From assembly GCA_019454045.1 (NCBI GenBank), contig SKCR01007814.1, positions 310,001-374,000 of the forward strand: a stretch of 64,000 nt of DNA. The letters are read 5' to 3'. A program made the position numbers and the translations under genes. How positions within the stretch are numbered: the stretch's first letter is position 1; every line of letters begins with the position of its first letter. This document shows, piece after piece, positions 10,601-23,398 of the stretch. Source of the stretch: Zanthoxylum bungeanum. Taxonomy: Eukaryota; Streptophyta; Magnoliopsida; Sapindales; Rutaceae. The notes under the pieces are model-generated. The model saw only the letters and a program-made list of their open reading frames with translations, was not told the DNA's origin and did no database searches.

Positions 10601-13202
10601 AATAAATAACTCTTGGAGAGTTAAAGACTATTCTCAATGAGATAAAGTCAAAATTTTCAATATGGCAAGTAGCGCAAGGCGCACCTTATTTCAATATTCT
10701 AAGAAGGCCAAGGCTAGGCCAAAGGCTTCTGGAATGTGGAAAAGGGCAAAAGCAAAATCATTATAATCTTCTGGGAAGATAAATGACATATCCCAAAATA
10801 TCTGCCCGAATGTGGCAAACGGGATCGCAGAAGCGTGACTGCCGTTTGGACAAAGCAGACATGAAGGAATTGAAGAATGAGTAAGGCTCTGACTTTAAAT
10901 ATGTTTTTCATAATATGCTCATTACTGATATTAAAATTGGATTTTAAATACTTAGTATGGTACATAAATATATACTGATGTTCAAAATCTGTTTTGAACA
11001 GAATACTGACATCAGTTGAGATTGATCTGTGAAATGGAAATGGGACGAAAGTCGTTGTTTTAACCGTAGATACCTAAGTTTAGGAACTACCTTCGGGTAT
11101 GTACTTAAATTAGGAAACTGTTATGATGTAACTAGTTTGACTAGAAACATTATCTCTATATCAGTGTTTAACCCGCTGCGGGTGAACCTTTATATTCTAG
11201 AACACTAAAGTGTTTTATTATATAAAGTTGATATTGAGATCAAACACATTAGATGTGAATAACAACATTTATATTTTGAATATAAATAAAATCTCAAATA
11301 TATTACGTCACAAAGAAATAGCTCAAATTGATTTGATCAGAAGAGACTGACAAGTGGCATTGTTGTCTGGGACACAATCAAACAAGACTCGTATATCCGC
11401 ACTTTTGAAGAGTGGATACTAGGACTGATTTGACCCTATTCAAATAAAGTCTACGAATCTAGTTTATTGGGCAAAGTGCCTAAAACACTATTTACTTGGT
11501 AAAAGTGTAAATGCCACCGATCTGTTAGCCCTAGTTCATAGTGAAGCAAGTGGGCCAGGTGGATATGAATATTTCGTGAAGTTTTACAGATGTGGCATCG
11601 TGTTATGGTTATGTGTTTCTTTTGAAGAACACAAATCGGAAACTTTTAAAGTTTTCGACACGAAATAGACAAACTGAATGGCTAAAGTATTAAACTGTCA
11701 CGGTAAGACCGTAATAGAAAATACTTAATCAATAAGTTTCTAATATACTTGAAAGGGTATAGTATTCTTTCAAAGAGGACTCCTCCCGGAACACGTCATT
11801 TTGACGGCGTGTCCGAACTGAGTAACCGAATTATGTTGGACATGATAAAGTTAATCATGAGTCGCTCTGAGCTACCATTTCCTTTAACGGATAAGCATAA
11901 ACAGTGCATAACTTATTTTAGATAAGGTTCCATAAAAATCTATTCGACAGATTTCATATAAGATATGAACGGGAAAGAAACCGGGTTTCTCAATCCTGAT
12001 AATTTGGGAATGCTAGGCATATGTTTAGATGATACCAAACTAACACCAAAATTGGATAAGTGCCAATTGTAGGTTATCCTAGGGATACCAAAGTATAGTA
12101 CTTATACAACTCACAAGAGAACAATGTCATTGTTGCTCGCCATGCGGTTTTCCTAAGAGGAATACCGATATACAGTGGTAAGTGGGAGGATAGTAAAACT
12201 CGATGAAAATCGGAGTAACACTATTCAAGGCACTGATTCCTAATGGAACACAAATATAGTTCATCAAGGATGAAACTAAACCATTAATCTTCGAATACAC
12301 AAGAACCGCTTAAGTCGGAGAGAGTCAGAAAACAACCTAGGGTATTGGTTTCTGATCTCACCTCATAAAGATGTCTATCTTATTGAGGAATACCAACTGA
12401 CTACGTATGACGAAGTGATACAAGGTATCGACTCCCTATTATGACAAAGTGTCATGAGTCCGAAATGGATTCCATGTATATCAACTATGTTTAGATACTA
12501 GTTGATGTATCGCAAGGCATTGTGCCTATTGGTACTATAAGTCTTAAAGGAAGACGTACATGGACGGCAACATACCAACGTATAAAGCTAGGCTTTTTAG
12601 CGGAAAGGTATCGTTATCAACATTGTGTTGATTACGATTCAACCTTTTACCTGTTGCCACGGTAAATCCATTTGGATAATGCTTGCTAAAGCTGTATGTT
12701 TCATTTATGAAATATGTCAGCTTAACGGGAAAATCGCTTTCCTGAAAAGGAAACCTTTTGGAGGATGTTTACAACATCCTGACGATTTTGTCGTAAAACT
12801 AGCAAACAAGGTTTGCAGGTTATTCGATCCATGTTTGGATTGAAGCAAGCATTAGGTTCTTGGAATTTTCGTTTTGATGTGATCATAATGGTTTATGATT
12901 TAATTCAAAATGATATGATTCTTGTGTATATAAGAGTGTTAGTGGGAGCGCACTGACAGTGGATGTCCTATGAAATAATGATAATACGTCATTTCTTGGA
13001 AATGATATTCCCATAATATAATTGGTGAACGCTTGGCTTTCGAGAATAATTCTCCGTAGAATTCTTGGGAGAAACAACCTTTATTTTAGGAATAAAGATC
13101 TACTGGGATAGATTAAGTTGTTAAAACTCTCCGAGAACTCATACATTGAAAAATGTACGCGACCTGGTGTCTCATAAGCTTTGAGCATATGGATTCACAA
13201 TT
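10600..13202 (+). pseudogene. decayed copia gag-pol of E
   Basis: Homology to gag begins near ACTCTTGGAGAG (10600). The zinc-knuckle region (about 10800-10850), protease link, HHCC/integrase (about 11340-12080), integrase C-terminus (to 12300) and RT (12420-13200) follow in order. All are broken by many stops and frameshifts, and the longest open stretch is about 70 codons. Key lesions are shared with C, and partly with B and G: a shortened zinc-knuckle segment (about 10825-10845), a TAA in GTAGATACCTAAG (about 11070) and a shortened CCTAGGGTAT segment (about 12336). The coding region ends abruptly at 13200. Confidence 0.85.
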
Positions 13203-13664
13203 TGGCCAAAGAATCACTATGCTACTCAACTCGAGAAGATTCTTATTGACGTTGGTGTAATATCTATTAAGAATCTTCGGTGAGTCGTTCAATGTTTATC
13301 CGCTATAAACACCTACACGTCTATAAGAGTCTCCAAGAATCATGGTTCATTGAGAAACCATTGGAATCCAAGATTCCAGTATACGACATGTACCAATCTT
13401 AAAGGGTTTACTTTACTGACCAAGTAGTGTAAACCTTGACCAGGAACTATCTAAAAATGACAACTTCATGATACAACTCAATGTCAGTTGCGACGCTTTT
13501 ACAATAGTATCATAATTAATCATTATAAGGTCCATTATGTCTTTACCATATACAAAGAGATGTTATATAATAGAAATTGTTTATTATATTTATAATAAAA
13601 TGGTACAAAAGTATTTACAGGAAAATACAAAAGAAAATTAGCACTCTGAGCACCAACCTTAACA
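13203..13664 (-). repeat. truncated 3' LTR of D
   Basis: In minus orientation it starts TGTTAAGGTTGGTGCTCAGAG at 13664 and matches 58639-59094 in the 5' LTR closely. It is cut off at about 13203, where element E begins. Only about 460 of roughly 1910 bp remain. Confidence 0.88.
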
Positions 13665-13680
13665 AATTCTCCCACTTGCT
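13665..13680 (-). other. polypurine tract of D
   Basis: In minus orientation AGCAAGTGGGAGAATT lies between the RNase H end and the 3' LTR start. This is the expected place and composition for plus-strand priming. Confidence 0.7.
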
Positions 13681-15246
13681 CTAGTGCAAATATCCATTGT
13701 ATCTAATACCCATCGACTCCACATGTTTATCAAATAACTTTGGAGGAACAGCCTTGGTATCTGCTACATTATCTTCACTCGGTACCTTACACACGACAGT
13801 ATCCCATCGCGACACAATCTCTCGAATGATGTGGTACTTTCGTTGCACATGTTTCACCTTCTGATGCGCCCTTGGTTCATTTGCTTGCGCAATGGCTCTA
13901 GTATTAGCACAGTATAACGGAAACGAATTCTCGATACTTGGGACTGCTCTCAATTATGTGATAAAGTTCCTAACCCATACAACTTCCTTTGTAGCTTCAG
14001 AAGCTGCAATATATTCTGCCTCTGTGGTGGAATCAGTTGTTGACCCTTGTTTGGAACTCTTACAACAAACCGCACCTCCGTTAAAGGTAAAGAAAAATCC
14101 TGATGTAGATTTTCTATCATCGGGATCCGATTGGAAATTGAAATCCATATACCCATTAACTTGCAATTCATTTCCTCCATATATTATAAACTTATCCTTA
14201 GTACCTTTAAGATATTTGAAGATGTGTTTAATAGCCATCCAATGGTCATTACCTGGATTGGACTGATATCTGCTGGTCACACTAACTGCGAAGCTGATAT
14301 CAGGTCTAGTACATAACATGGCATACATGATGCTGCCTAAACACGAAGCATAAGACTGATTAGACATTCTAAACTTCTCATCTTCTGTTTGTGGACACAT
14401 CTTCTTTGAAAGATGTAAGCCATCTATAAACAGTATGTTTGTTGTCTTACATTTACCAAAATTATACCGTTCTAAGATCTTACCTATGTACATTGATTCG
14501 GATAACCCAATAAGCTTCATTTCTCTATCTCTATAGAGTTTTATGCCTACGACATAAGAAGCGTCACCTAGGTCCTTTATGGAGTAATTCTTACAAAGAT
14601 AAGCTTTGACGCCATGTATCATCCCGATATCATTCCCAATGATCCGAATGTCATCCACATAGAGAATTAAAAATATCACCATACTCCCACTAGCTTTCTT
14701 ATACACACAAAATTCTTGAGAATACTAAACAATTTGTTTATCTCGTCGAATCGATGATTCTAACTTCGTGAAGCCTGTTTAAGTTCACAAATGGACTTCT
14801 TAAGTCTACATACCATGCCCAAGTTCTTGCTGGATGCAAAACCTTCCGGCTGTTCCATATAGATTTCTTTATCAAGAAATCCATTTAGAAAAGTCATTTT
14901 GACATCCATTTGTCAAATCTTGTAATCATTGTAAGCGGCAAGAGACATTAAAATCCTTATTGACTTTAGCATCGTAACTGGCAAAATTTTTTATCGTAGT
15001 CAACATCAGGTCGCTGCGTGTAACCTCTAGCTACCATCGAGTCTTAAGGGTTTCAACCTTTCTGTCAGGCCTATACTTACTCTTGTAAACCCATTTACAA
15101 CAGATAGGAACACTTCATTCAGGAAGCGAAACCAAGTTCCAAACTTGATTCCCTGCATTGAGTCTAACTAGGATTTCATGGCATCTTGCCACTTCACGGA
15201 GATTATGTCCAACATCGATTCTCTATAGGTAAAAAGGCCAGTCTAT
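13681..15246 (-). pseudogene. RT-RNase H of D, broken
   Basis: The minus frame 14706-13954 gives 250 residues with RT catalytic YVDD (LYVDDIRIIGND), DLGDASYVVGIKLYRDR, CTRPDISFAVSVTSRY and RNase H segments FQSDPDDRKSTSGF and TTEAEYIAASEATK. A stop at about 13951 separates the RNase H tail (13953-13681). There the expected CDN is CAN, so an active-site aspartate is lost. Upstream (14707-15246) the RT fingers are readable only across stops and frameshifts (QVWNLVSLPE, CKWVYKSKYRPDRK, TIKNFA). The rest of the protein is at 54333-55789, beyond element C. Confidence 0.88.
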
Positions 15247-17293
15247 TGTTGGAGTTCTACGATCCCGAGGATCGAATAACAAGCATAAAACACATGTGAA
15301 TATAATCAACGAAGTTGCGGAATACTTACATCGATCGGTTGAGCGACGCGGTGGACAACAAAAAATTTCTGCCCTCTCCTCCAAGGCTCGGCAGTGACAG
15401 ATTTTACAGCTCCTATTTTCGGCTTTGGTGATCTCCATTGTTGCTCCAAGCTCCAAGCTTTGGTTGATGGTGATTCCAAGCTCATGAAGTGAGTTCCCTA
15501 TCACCTTTGTATATACTTTTTGGTGTGCTAGCACTAGGTAATTTTGCCCCAAAATCACCATGGTCTTCTCCTTCATTTTCGGTCCAAAACAGAAAAACAG
15601 AAGAGGAAATGCCGAGAGAGAGGGAATTTCTTGGCTCCAAACTGTGAAAACAAGATAGAGAGATAAAAAGTGTATTAGATTAATTGATTTCTAAAATCAA
15701 TTTACCATATACCAATTTTTCTCTTTGAAAAGACAAGCCATAAATGCTTGCCAACTACCAACATCAACTTCCATCAATCAATGAATAGTGACTGGTGTCA
15801 ATCACTCAAAGTGAAAGACATCCATCACTTGATTGACGAATGATGTGACGCTAGATGCGACTAGCGATTTGATGCTTGATTTGACTTGCGTGCCGCACTC
15901 GAATTCGAAATGCGAATGCGCTCGCAAACAATCCCTGGCTCGGGTTCGCTAATTCCAAATTAACGAATTTTCCGTTGCGACGCAATTAATTGATTATGCC
16001 TAGCGAAATCACTATTCACATCCCTAACGAATTAATTCTAAATTAACTCGTTCGCTCGAATTAAAATCTAATTTTAATTCCGCGTCGAAATCCAATTTTG
16101 TATAATATATCGAATATATTATTTTATGAATTAATTCCAAATTAATCGTTATATCTCTTTAATTAATATTTTATCTTAGATAAAATATCTCTGCAATTAA
16201 TCCCAGATTAATTTTCTCTCTCTACCAATTAATCGTAGATTAATAAAAGTGCGAGTCATCGGCGAATCTTCGGGAAGCGACCAATGAGATCCCCGGATAT
16301 GTTGGCAGTAAATTGGGTCATCGGACTATCCGAACACGTAAGTACCTAGTACTACGTTTGTATCGATTTACAAGACAAGGTTGGCTTCTAGCAAAGCGCC
16401 ATGCCTACCCAATTCTCCAGAAACATGCTTACAGGAATAAGCGATCTATATCAGGCGTAGTATACATAGTATTGCGTATTTCGATCTAGTATCGGATGAT
16501 CACATGCAAGGCCTGGGGCTGGTACAACGTCTGCCCCGTACGAAGCATATATCGGATTACTAGAAACTAGTCTCTTTATTATCGGATAATGATGACCAAG
16601 TTATATTATCTCGATGGTTGCAACCCTTTAGAGAACCAGTTCTGTAACCCTGCGCGATCATCATCTCCATATGACTGGAGTGATACTTCCATCTTGACAT
16701 CACACCCAACACACTACGATTCTCAATATACCCAGCAGAGGCGTACACAGAACCTATTAAAGCACTGGACGACCAAAACCAAAGCATATTGATTGTCACA
16801 AGTATTAGCGGTGCAAGTCTCAGGTTAAGACCAAATACACCTACCCTGATTTCGGACTTCCATAGACACATAGTCATACTACCAATGGAATTCTGAGGGG
16901 GTCTATCCAGAGCGAAGCTGTTTCCCGTACCATCGGTAAAACACAACCTCCTATTACACTTGCATGAGTATCCTATACCCAAATATATGAGAACTATGTC
17001 GTTATGCCCTTACAACGCGTACAAGTGTAATACTAGTCTTTTACGCATTTATCGATGTCCAATCTCGATAATACTCTGACTAGAGATATTTAATGATTTA
17101 TCCTTCGTGGACTGATATTGTCTCATATCATTCTCAATCCGGGAACAAATCATAAGGACCTCCTATCATTTATATATCTTGGTGATCTAATCACAAATGA
17201 TAAGGGAGCAATCTCCTTTGTCACATTGTTAATTTGTACAACAATACCATGATCTGTACAAATAGTGACGCTATGGGTCATAATTGTCCAACA
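15247..17293 (-). repeat. 3' LTR of copia element C (2047 bp)
   Basis: On the plus strand it reads TGTTGGAGTTCTACG at 15247 to GTCCAACA at 17293, so TG...CA ends in the element's orientation. It carries the family landmarks: the palindrome-rich block (about 15950-16250), the conserved GAATTGGGTAGG block (reversed, about 16365-16425) and the ATTATCGA hairpin near 17050. It is uninterrupted. Confidence 0.9.
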
Positions 17294-20200
17294 ATCTCGC
17301 ACTTGGCCTATAGCCAGTCACTCGAGTGTCTGACACTCGAACTATGTACGATTGGCTCAAACTGCTGAGAAAAGACTTTCGTCAGCGGATTTGCATGATT
17401 ATCATGTGATGCGAATTATTCGATCATCACATCACCACGATGTATGATCCGAACGAATCAGATGAATAGTCAAAGTATGTATCTGGATCGTTGATGAGAC
17501 CATTAATTCTTTAGCCTGTGCTGACGTCTAGCTCAGCTGCTAAAAGAACTATATCTAATCTAATTAGATTTACTATTGACCCATATGGCTTCAATTGCTG
17601 CCTCAGCTGGAGTAATAACCCACATTTTTTATTTATTCGGTAACAGTATCTTGCTTGGAAGATTTCCAGCTCACTGTTCCGTTATTCAAACTTTATATAG
17701 TACCGTTTTGCGACTTATAGTCATTTTTATCAGTTAGGAAACTTGCTACAATGATCCCAATCACTTCAAGTTCTCCTTCTCCATTGTATAAGACAGCATC
17801 CTTAGTTCTCTAAGATACTAACGAATGTTCTTAACATCAATCCAGTGACTATCACCTGGATTGCCTGTTTGTGAATCCATATGCTCTAAGCGTATGAGAC
17901 ACCAGGTCGCGTACATTTTTCAATGTACGATTTCTAGGAGAGTGTTAACAACTTTAAATCTATCCCAGTAGATCTTTATTCCTAGAATAAAGGTTGTTTC
18001 TCCCAAGAATTCCACGGAGAATTTTCTATGAAAGCCAAGCTTTCACTGATTGTTTTATGGGCATATCATTTCCAAGAAATGACATATTATCATAGGAATA
18101 TCATTTCCAAGAAATGACATATTATCATTATTTATAGGACAACCACTGTCAGTGCGCTCACACTAACCTCCTTATATACACAAGAATCATTTTCGTTTTG
18201 AATTAAATCATACACCATTATGATTACATCAAAACGATAATTCCAAGAACTCAATGCTTGCATCAATCCAAACATGGATCGAATAACCTGCAAACCTTGT
18301 TTGCTAGTTTTGGTATGACAAAACCGTCAGGATGTTGTAAACATCCTCCAAAAGGTTTCCATTAAGGAAAGAGGTTTTGGCATTTATCTGCCATATTTCA
18401 TAAATGAAACATGCAGCATCAGCAAGCATTAACCAAATGGATTTACCGTGGCAACAGGTAAAAGGTTTCGTCGTAATCGACACAATGTTGATAACGATAC
18501 CTTTTCGCTACAAGCCTAGCTTAGTACGTTGGTATGTTGCCTTCCATGTATGTCTTCCTTGAAGACTTATATAGTACCAATAGGCACAATGCCTTGCGGC
18601 ACATCAACTAGTATCTAAACTAAGCTGATATACATGGAATCCATTTCGGATTTATATGGCACTTTGCCATAATAGGGAGTCGATACCTTGTATCACTTCC
18701 TCATACGTAGTCAGTTGGTATTCCTCAATAAGATTGACATCTTTATGAGGCGAGATCAGAAACCCATACCCCAGGTTGTTTTCTGACTCTCTCCAACATA
18801 CGTGGTTCTTGTGTATTCGAAGATTACATGTATAATTTCATCTTTGATGAACTATTTGTGTTCCATTAAGGAATCGGTGCCTGTAATAGTATTACTCCGA
18901 TTTTCATCGAGTTTTACTATCCTCCCACTTACCACTGCATATAGGTATTCCTCTTAGGAAAACCGCGTGGTGAGCAACAATTACATTGTTCTCTTGTGAG
19001 TTGTATAAGTACTATACTTCAGTATCCCTAGGATAACCTATAATAGGCACATATCCTATTTGGGTTTTAGTTTGGTATCATCCAAACATATGCCTAGCAT
19101 TCCCAAATATTCAGGAATAAGAAACCTGGTTTCTTTCCTGTTCATATCTTATATGAAGTCTGTCAAACAGATCTTATAGAACTTTATTTAAAATAAGTTT
19201 TTCATTGTTAATGTGTATCCGTTGAAGGAAATGGTAGCTCAGAGCGACTCATGATTAACCTTATTATGTCCAACAAAATTCGGTTTATCCTGTTCAGACA
19301 CAACGTCAAATTGACGTGTTCCGGGAGGAGTCCTCATTGAAAGAATACTATACTCTTTCAAGTATGTGAGAAACTTATCGCTTAAGTATTTTCATCATGA
19401 TCTAACCGTGATGGTTTAATACTTTAGCCGATCTGTTTGTCTATTTCATGTCGAAACTCTAAATGTTTCCAATTTATGCTTCGAAAGAAACACATAACCA
19501 TAACGCGATGCCATATCCGTATAGGTCACGAAATATTCATAGCCACCTCTAGCCTAGCTAGATATGGGCCCACTTGCTTCACTATGAACTAGGGCTAACA
19601 GATCAGTGGCATTTACACTTTTACCAAGTAAATAGTGTTATAGGTATTTTTCCCAATAAACTAGATTCGTAGACTTTATTTGAATAGAATCAAATTTTTC
19701 CTAGTATCCACTCTTCGAAAGTGTGGATATACGAGTCTTGTTTAAATTGTGTCCCAGACAAAAATGCCACAATATGTTTATTCTGATCAAATCAGTTTGA
19801 GCTATTTGTCTGTCATGTTATATGTTTGAGATTTATTTATATTCAAAATATAAATCCTGTTATTCACATCTAATGTGTTTATCTCAATATCATCTTTATA
19901 AAATAAAACACTTTAGTGTTCTAGAATATAAAGGTAAATCCGTAACGGATTAAACACTGACATAAAGATAATGTATCTAGTCAAACTAGTTACATTATAA
20001 CAGTTTGCTAACTTAAGTACATACCCGAAGGGTAGTTCCTAAACTTAGGTATCTACGGTTAAAACAGTGACTTTCGTCCCGTTTCCAATTCGCAGATTAA
20101 TCTCAATCTGAAGTCAGTATCTTGTTCATAGCAGATTCTAAACATCACTACATATTTATATACCACACTAAGTATTTAAAATCCAATTTCAATACCAGTA

Positions 20201-20560
20201 GTGAACATATTTATGACAAACATATTTGAAGTCAGAGCCTTGCCCCGTTTTCAATTCCTTCATGTCTGCTTTGTTCAGACAGCAGTCACGCTTCCGCGAT
20301 CCCGTTTGCCACATTTTAGGCAGACATTTTGGGATATGTCATTTATCTTCCTAGAAGATTATAATGATTTTACCTTCGCCCTTTTCACAGTCCAGAAGCC
20401 TTTGGCCAAGCCTTGGCCTTCTGGAATGTCGAAGTAAGGTGCGCCTTGCGCTACTTGCCTTATTGCAAACTTTGGCTTTGTCTCATTGAGAATATCCATT
20501 AACTCTCCAAGAGTTTACTATTGCAATATAGTAATTCTAAGATCTAAAAAATAGATCTAT
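17294..20560 (-). pseudogene. decayed copia gag-pol of C
   Basis: Read right to left: the gag end and zinc-knuckle region (about 20460-20250), protease link (about 20100-19900), HHCC/integrase (about 19800-18950), integrase end (about 18780), RT (about 18700-18000) and RNase H (17950-17300). The longest open stretches are only about 70 codons. It shares lesions with E: the shortened knuckle near 20290, a stop in the sequence complementary to 20041-20060, and the shortened IN-RT link at 18771-18780. A 35-bp tandem duplication lies in RT at 18063-18127. No product is expected. Confidence 0.85.
18063..18127. repeat. 35-bp tandem duplication in RT of C
   Basis: ATATCATTTCCAAGAAATGA and the following bases occur twice in a row with period 35. 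E has one copy at the same place (about 12990-13010), so this is a local duplication in C. Confidence 0.8.
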
Positions 20561-21309
20561 GATGATCCTTCAATTTCAATATCATACTTTTAGGATCTAA
20601 TCCTTAGTTCTGATTAAGAAATTAATGAGTCTATTTGGCAAGCTTAATGGATTAAATACTAAAGTTATCATCACATGAATCTTCCAAAGATCATGCTCTA
20701 CTATTTGCTTAACTCCGGGCTTAGGCCCAATATGTTATTTTATCAAATAAAGTAACTTATTAGTTTTCAGGACTATCCTGAAATTATTTTCCCAATTTGA
20801 AAAATTAAACCATTTAAATACATTTTCCCTAGGATTATGTTTTAATTGTCAATCTTTAAATTTTATCTTGATTCTAATAGTCCAACTATTTAATCAACGA
20901 TTTCAGGTACTTTTAAATATAATGATTATTATAGTCCAACTATATTAATCAACTATACTTTTAATGTGTTTGAATACAGTCCAACTGTTAATTAAAACAA
21001 CAATTAAATATTAGTCCAACTAATAATTAATTTAATTGACGAACGATATTTGAAATGAGCGCGTATGGCAAGTTATTAAAAGAATATTTCAAATTTAATA
21101 CATGCCTCCCACTATTTTTCGGCGAGCCTCTAACCCTCTGTCGAGTACTCGGGAAACCGTGTTTCCTAGTGGGTTAGGATCCCGTTAAATGTCACACAAT
21201 CTTGACTTTGGCCAACAAATTGTATGATAATTAACTAGGTAGATCTCTAAGATCAATTGGATCCCATCCAATTCCTAGATCCAGTAGGGGGACATCCAAG
21301 TCCGAAACA
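20561..21309 (-). other. leader of C, gag-proximal part
   Basis: Non-coding leader between gag and the point where B inserted. It contains CCA-spaced palindromes (the complement of TGG-spaced ones), such as ATAGT around CCA at about 20935 and TTAGT around CCA near 21012, and ends at the AAACA target site (21305-21309). Confidence 0.75.
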
Positions 21310-23398
21310 TGTAAGAGTTCAATTCAAAGTCCCAAGGATCATAAATCATGCACAAAAACCGCATATAAACACATCAAAGGAGTAAGGCGGAAACATAACT
21401 CACATTGAACGGTTTTGATGAAATGAAGAACATGCGTTTTTAAGCTCCCTCCAAGCTCGGCAATGGCTTCTGGAACTGCAGTGAACGCACGGTGGTGACT
21501 GGTTCGGCTTCCTCCATGTTCGGCCATGATGAGCACCATTGAAGCTCAAAGCTTCAAGCTTTCCAAGCTCATGAAGACACTTCCCTATCACCTATGTATA
21601 ACTCAAGGTGTGCTAGCACTTGTTCATCTTCCATTTTGCTTCTCAAATTTTCGGTGAAACCAGAAAAATAAGAGAAGAAATCGCACCATGCGTGAAGGAG
21701 ATGAAGAAGAAGAAAAGAGAGGGAAGAGAGAAACCGTACATGTTTGCATGTAAAAGAGAGAGGACCGAATGTGTTTGTAAAAGGAAAAGAAAAGTAATAT
21801 ATATTTATTCATTTATCTTCCAAAAATAAATAAAACATATATATATATTCCAAACCTTTTCATATTCCATCACTTTTACTTTTAACTTTAAGTCATATCA
21901 CATCACTTTTCACATCACATCTATTCACTTTAATAAATTGACATATTGTCAAGTCACATCACTCAAAGTGACAATTGATTTGACGATTGACGCGACTAGC
22001 GATTTGACGCTTGATGTGACTTGCGTGCCGCGCTCGAATTCGAAATGCGAATGCGCTCGCAATCACTCTCGGGCTCGGGTTCGCTAATTCCAAATTAACG
22101 AATTTTCCGTCGCGTCGTAATTAAGTGATTACGCCTAGCGAATTCACTATTCACGTCGCTAACGAATTAATTCTAAATTAATTCGTTCGCCCGAATTAAA
22201 ATCTAATTTTAATTCCGCGTCGAAATCTAATTTCTAATAATATATCGAATATATTATTTTATCGATTAATCCAAATTAATAATCGTTCTCTCTCTTTAAC
22301 GATATTTTATCCGAGATAAAATATCTTCGTAATTAATCCCAGATTAATTCTCTCTCTCAACGAATTAATCCCAGATTAATTCTATCTCTCTCTTCTAATT
22401 AATCCCAGATTAATCAAAGTGCGAGTCATACGTCATCGGTGAATCTTCAGGAAGCGACCCATGAGATCTCCGGATATGTTGGCAGTAAATACGATCGTCG
22501 GACTGTCCGAACACGTAAGTACCTCGTACTACGTTTATATCGATTTACAAGACAAGGTTGGCTTCTAGCAAAGCGCCATGCCTACCCAATTCTCCAGAAA
22601 TATTCTTACAGGAATATATAGATCTGTATCAAGCGTAGTATACCGTAGTATTGTGTATATTGGCCCAGTATCGGATAATCACGTGCTAGGCCTGGGGCTG
22701 GATAAGTGTCTGCCCCGTACGAAGCACATGTCGGATGTCTGGTAACTAGTCTCTATAATCGGATATATATGACCTGTCATAATATCCCGATGGCCGCGCA
22801 GCACTTAAGAGCACTAATACCGTATCCTGCGTGACATCATCTCCAATATGACTGAAGTGATACTTCCGTCTTGACATCACACCCAATACTCTACGACTCT
22901 CTGATAAACCCAGAAGTGGTGTACTCAGAACCCGTTTAAAGTCCCCTACCACCAAAACCAAAGTTTATCGATTATCGTAAGTATTAGCGATGCAAGTCTC
23001 AGGTTAAGACTATCCAGAGCGAAGCTGTTTCCCGTACCATCGGTGAAACACGACCTCCTATCGCACTTGCATAAGTATCCAACACTTATATATATGAGAA
23101 CTATGCCGTTGTGCCCTCACAAACGCGCACAAGTGCAATACTAGCCTATTCCGCATTATCGATGTCCAGTCTCGATAATACTACGGCTAGGGATATTTAA
23201 TGATTAAACCTTCGGGGACTGATACTGTCTCATATCATTCTCAGTCCAGGTACTAATCATAGGGACCTCTCTTCATTTATATATCTATGGTGATCTAATC
23301 ACAAATGATGAGAGTGCAATTTCCTTGTCACATAGTTAATGCTACAACAACACAATGATCTGTGCAAATAGTGACGCTATGGGTCATTTTGTCCAACA
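21310..23398 (-). repeat. 3' LTR of B (2089 bp)
   Basis: Plus-strand ends are TGTAAGAGTTC at 21310 and GTCCAACA at 23398. It matches 29353-31511 closely. It lacks 71 bp relative to the other LTR at 23010-23014, where the deletion ends share CTAT. The palindrome run is at about 22070-22415, including a 12-bp-arm example at 22161-22187 and an 11-bp-arm example at 22301-22325. Confidence 0.92.

Larger units (their letters stand above)
5919..13202 (+). mobile_element. Ty1/copia retrotransposon E, 3'-truncated
   Basis: A plus-strand element with a complete 5' LTR (5919-7964), a primer site, a leader of about 2.6 kb and a decayed gag-pol region. It stops in the RT/RNase H region at GGATTCACAA (13200). 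There it abuts a truncated D-type LTR, with no 3' LTR. Elements B and C show what should follow: the rest of RNase H, a polypurine tract and a 3' LTR. The layout and many coding lesions are the same as in B, C and G, so E belongs to that sub-lineage. Confidence 0.88.

Noticed and set aside
13892..14266. 124-codon plus-strand frame
   Set aside because: It is the opposite strand of the D RNase H/RT coding region, whose minus-strand motifs are clear.
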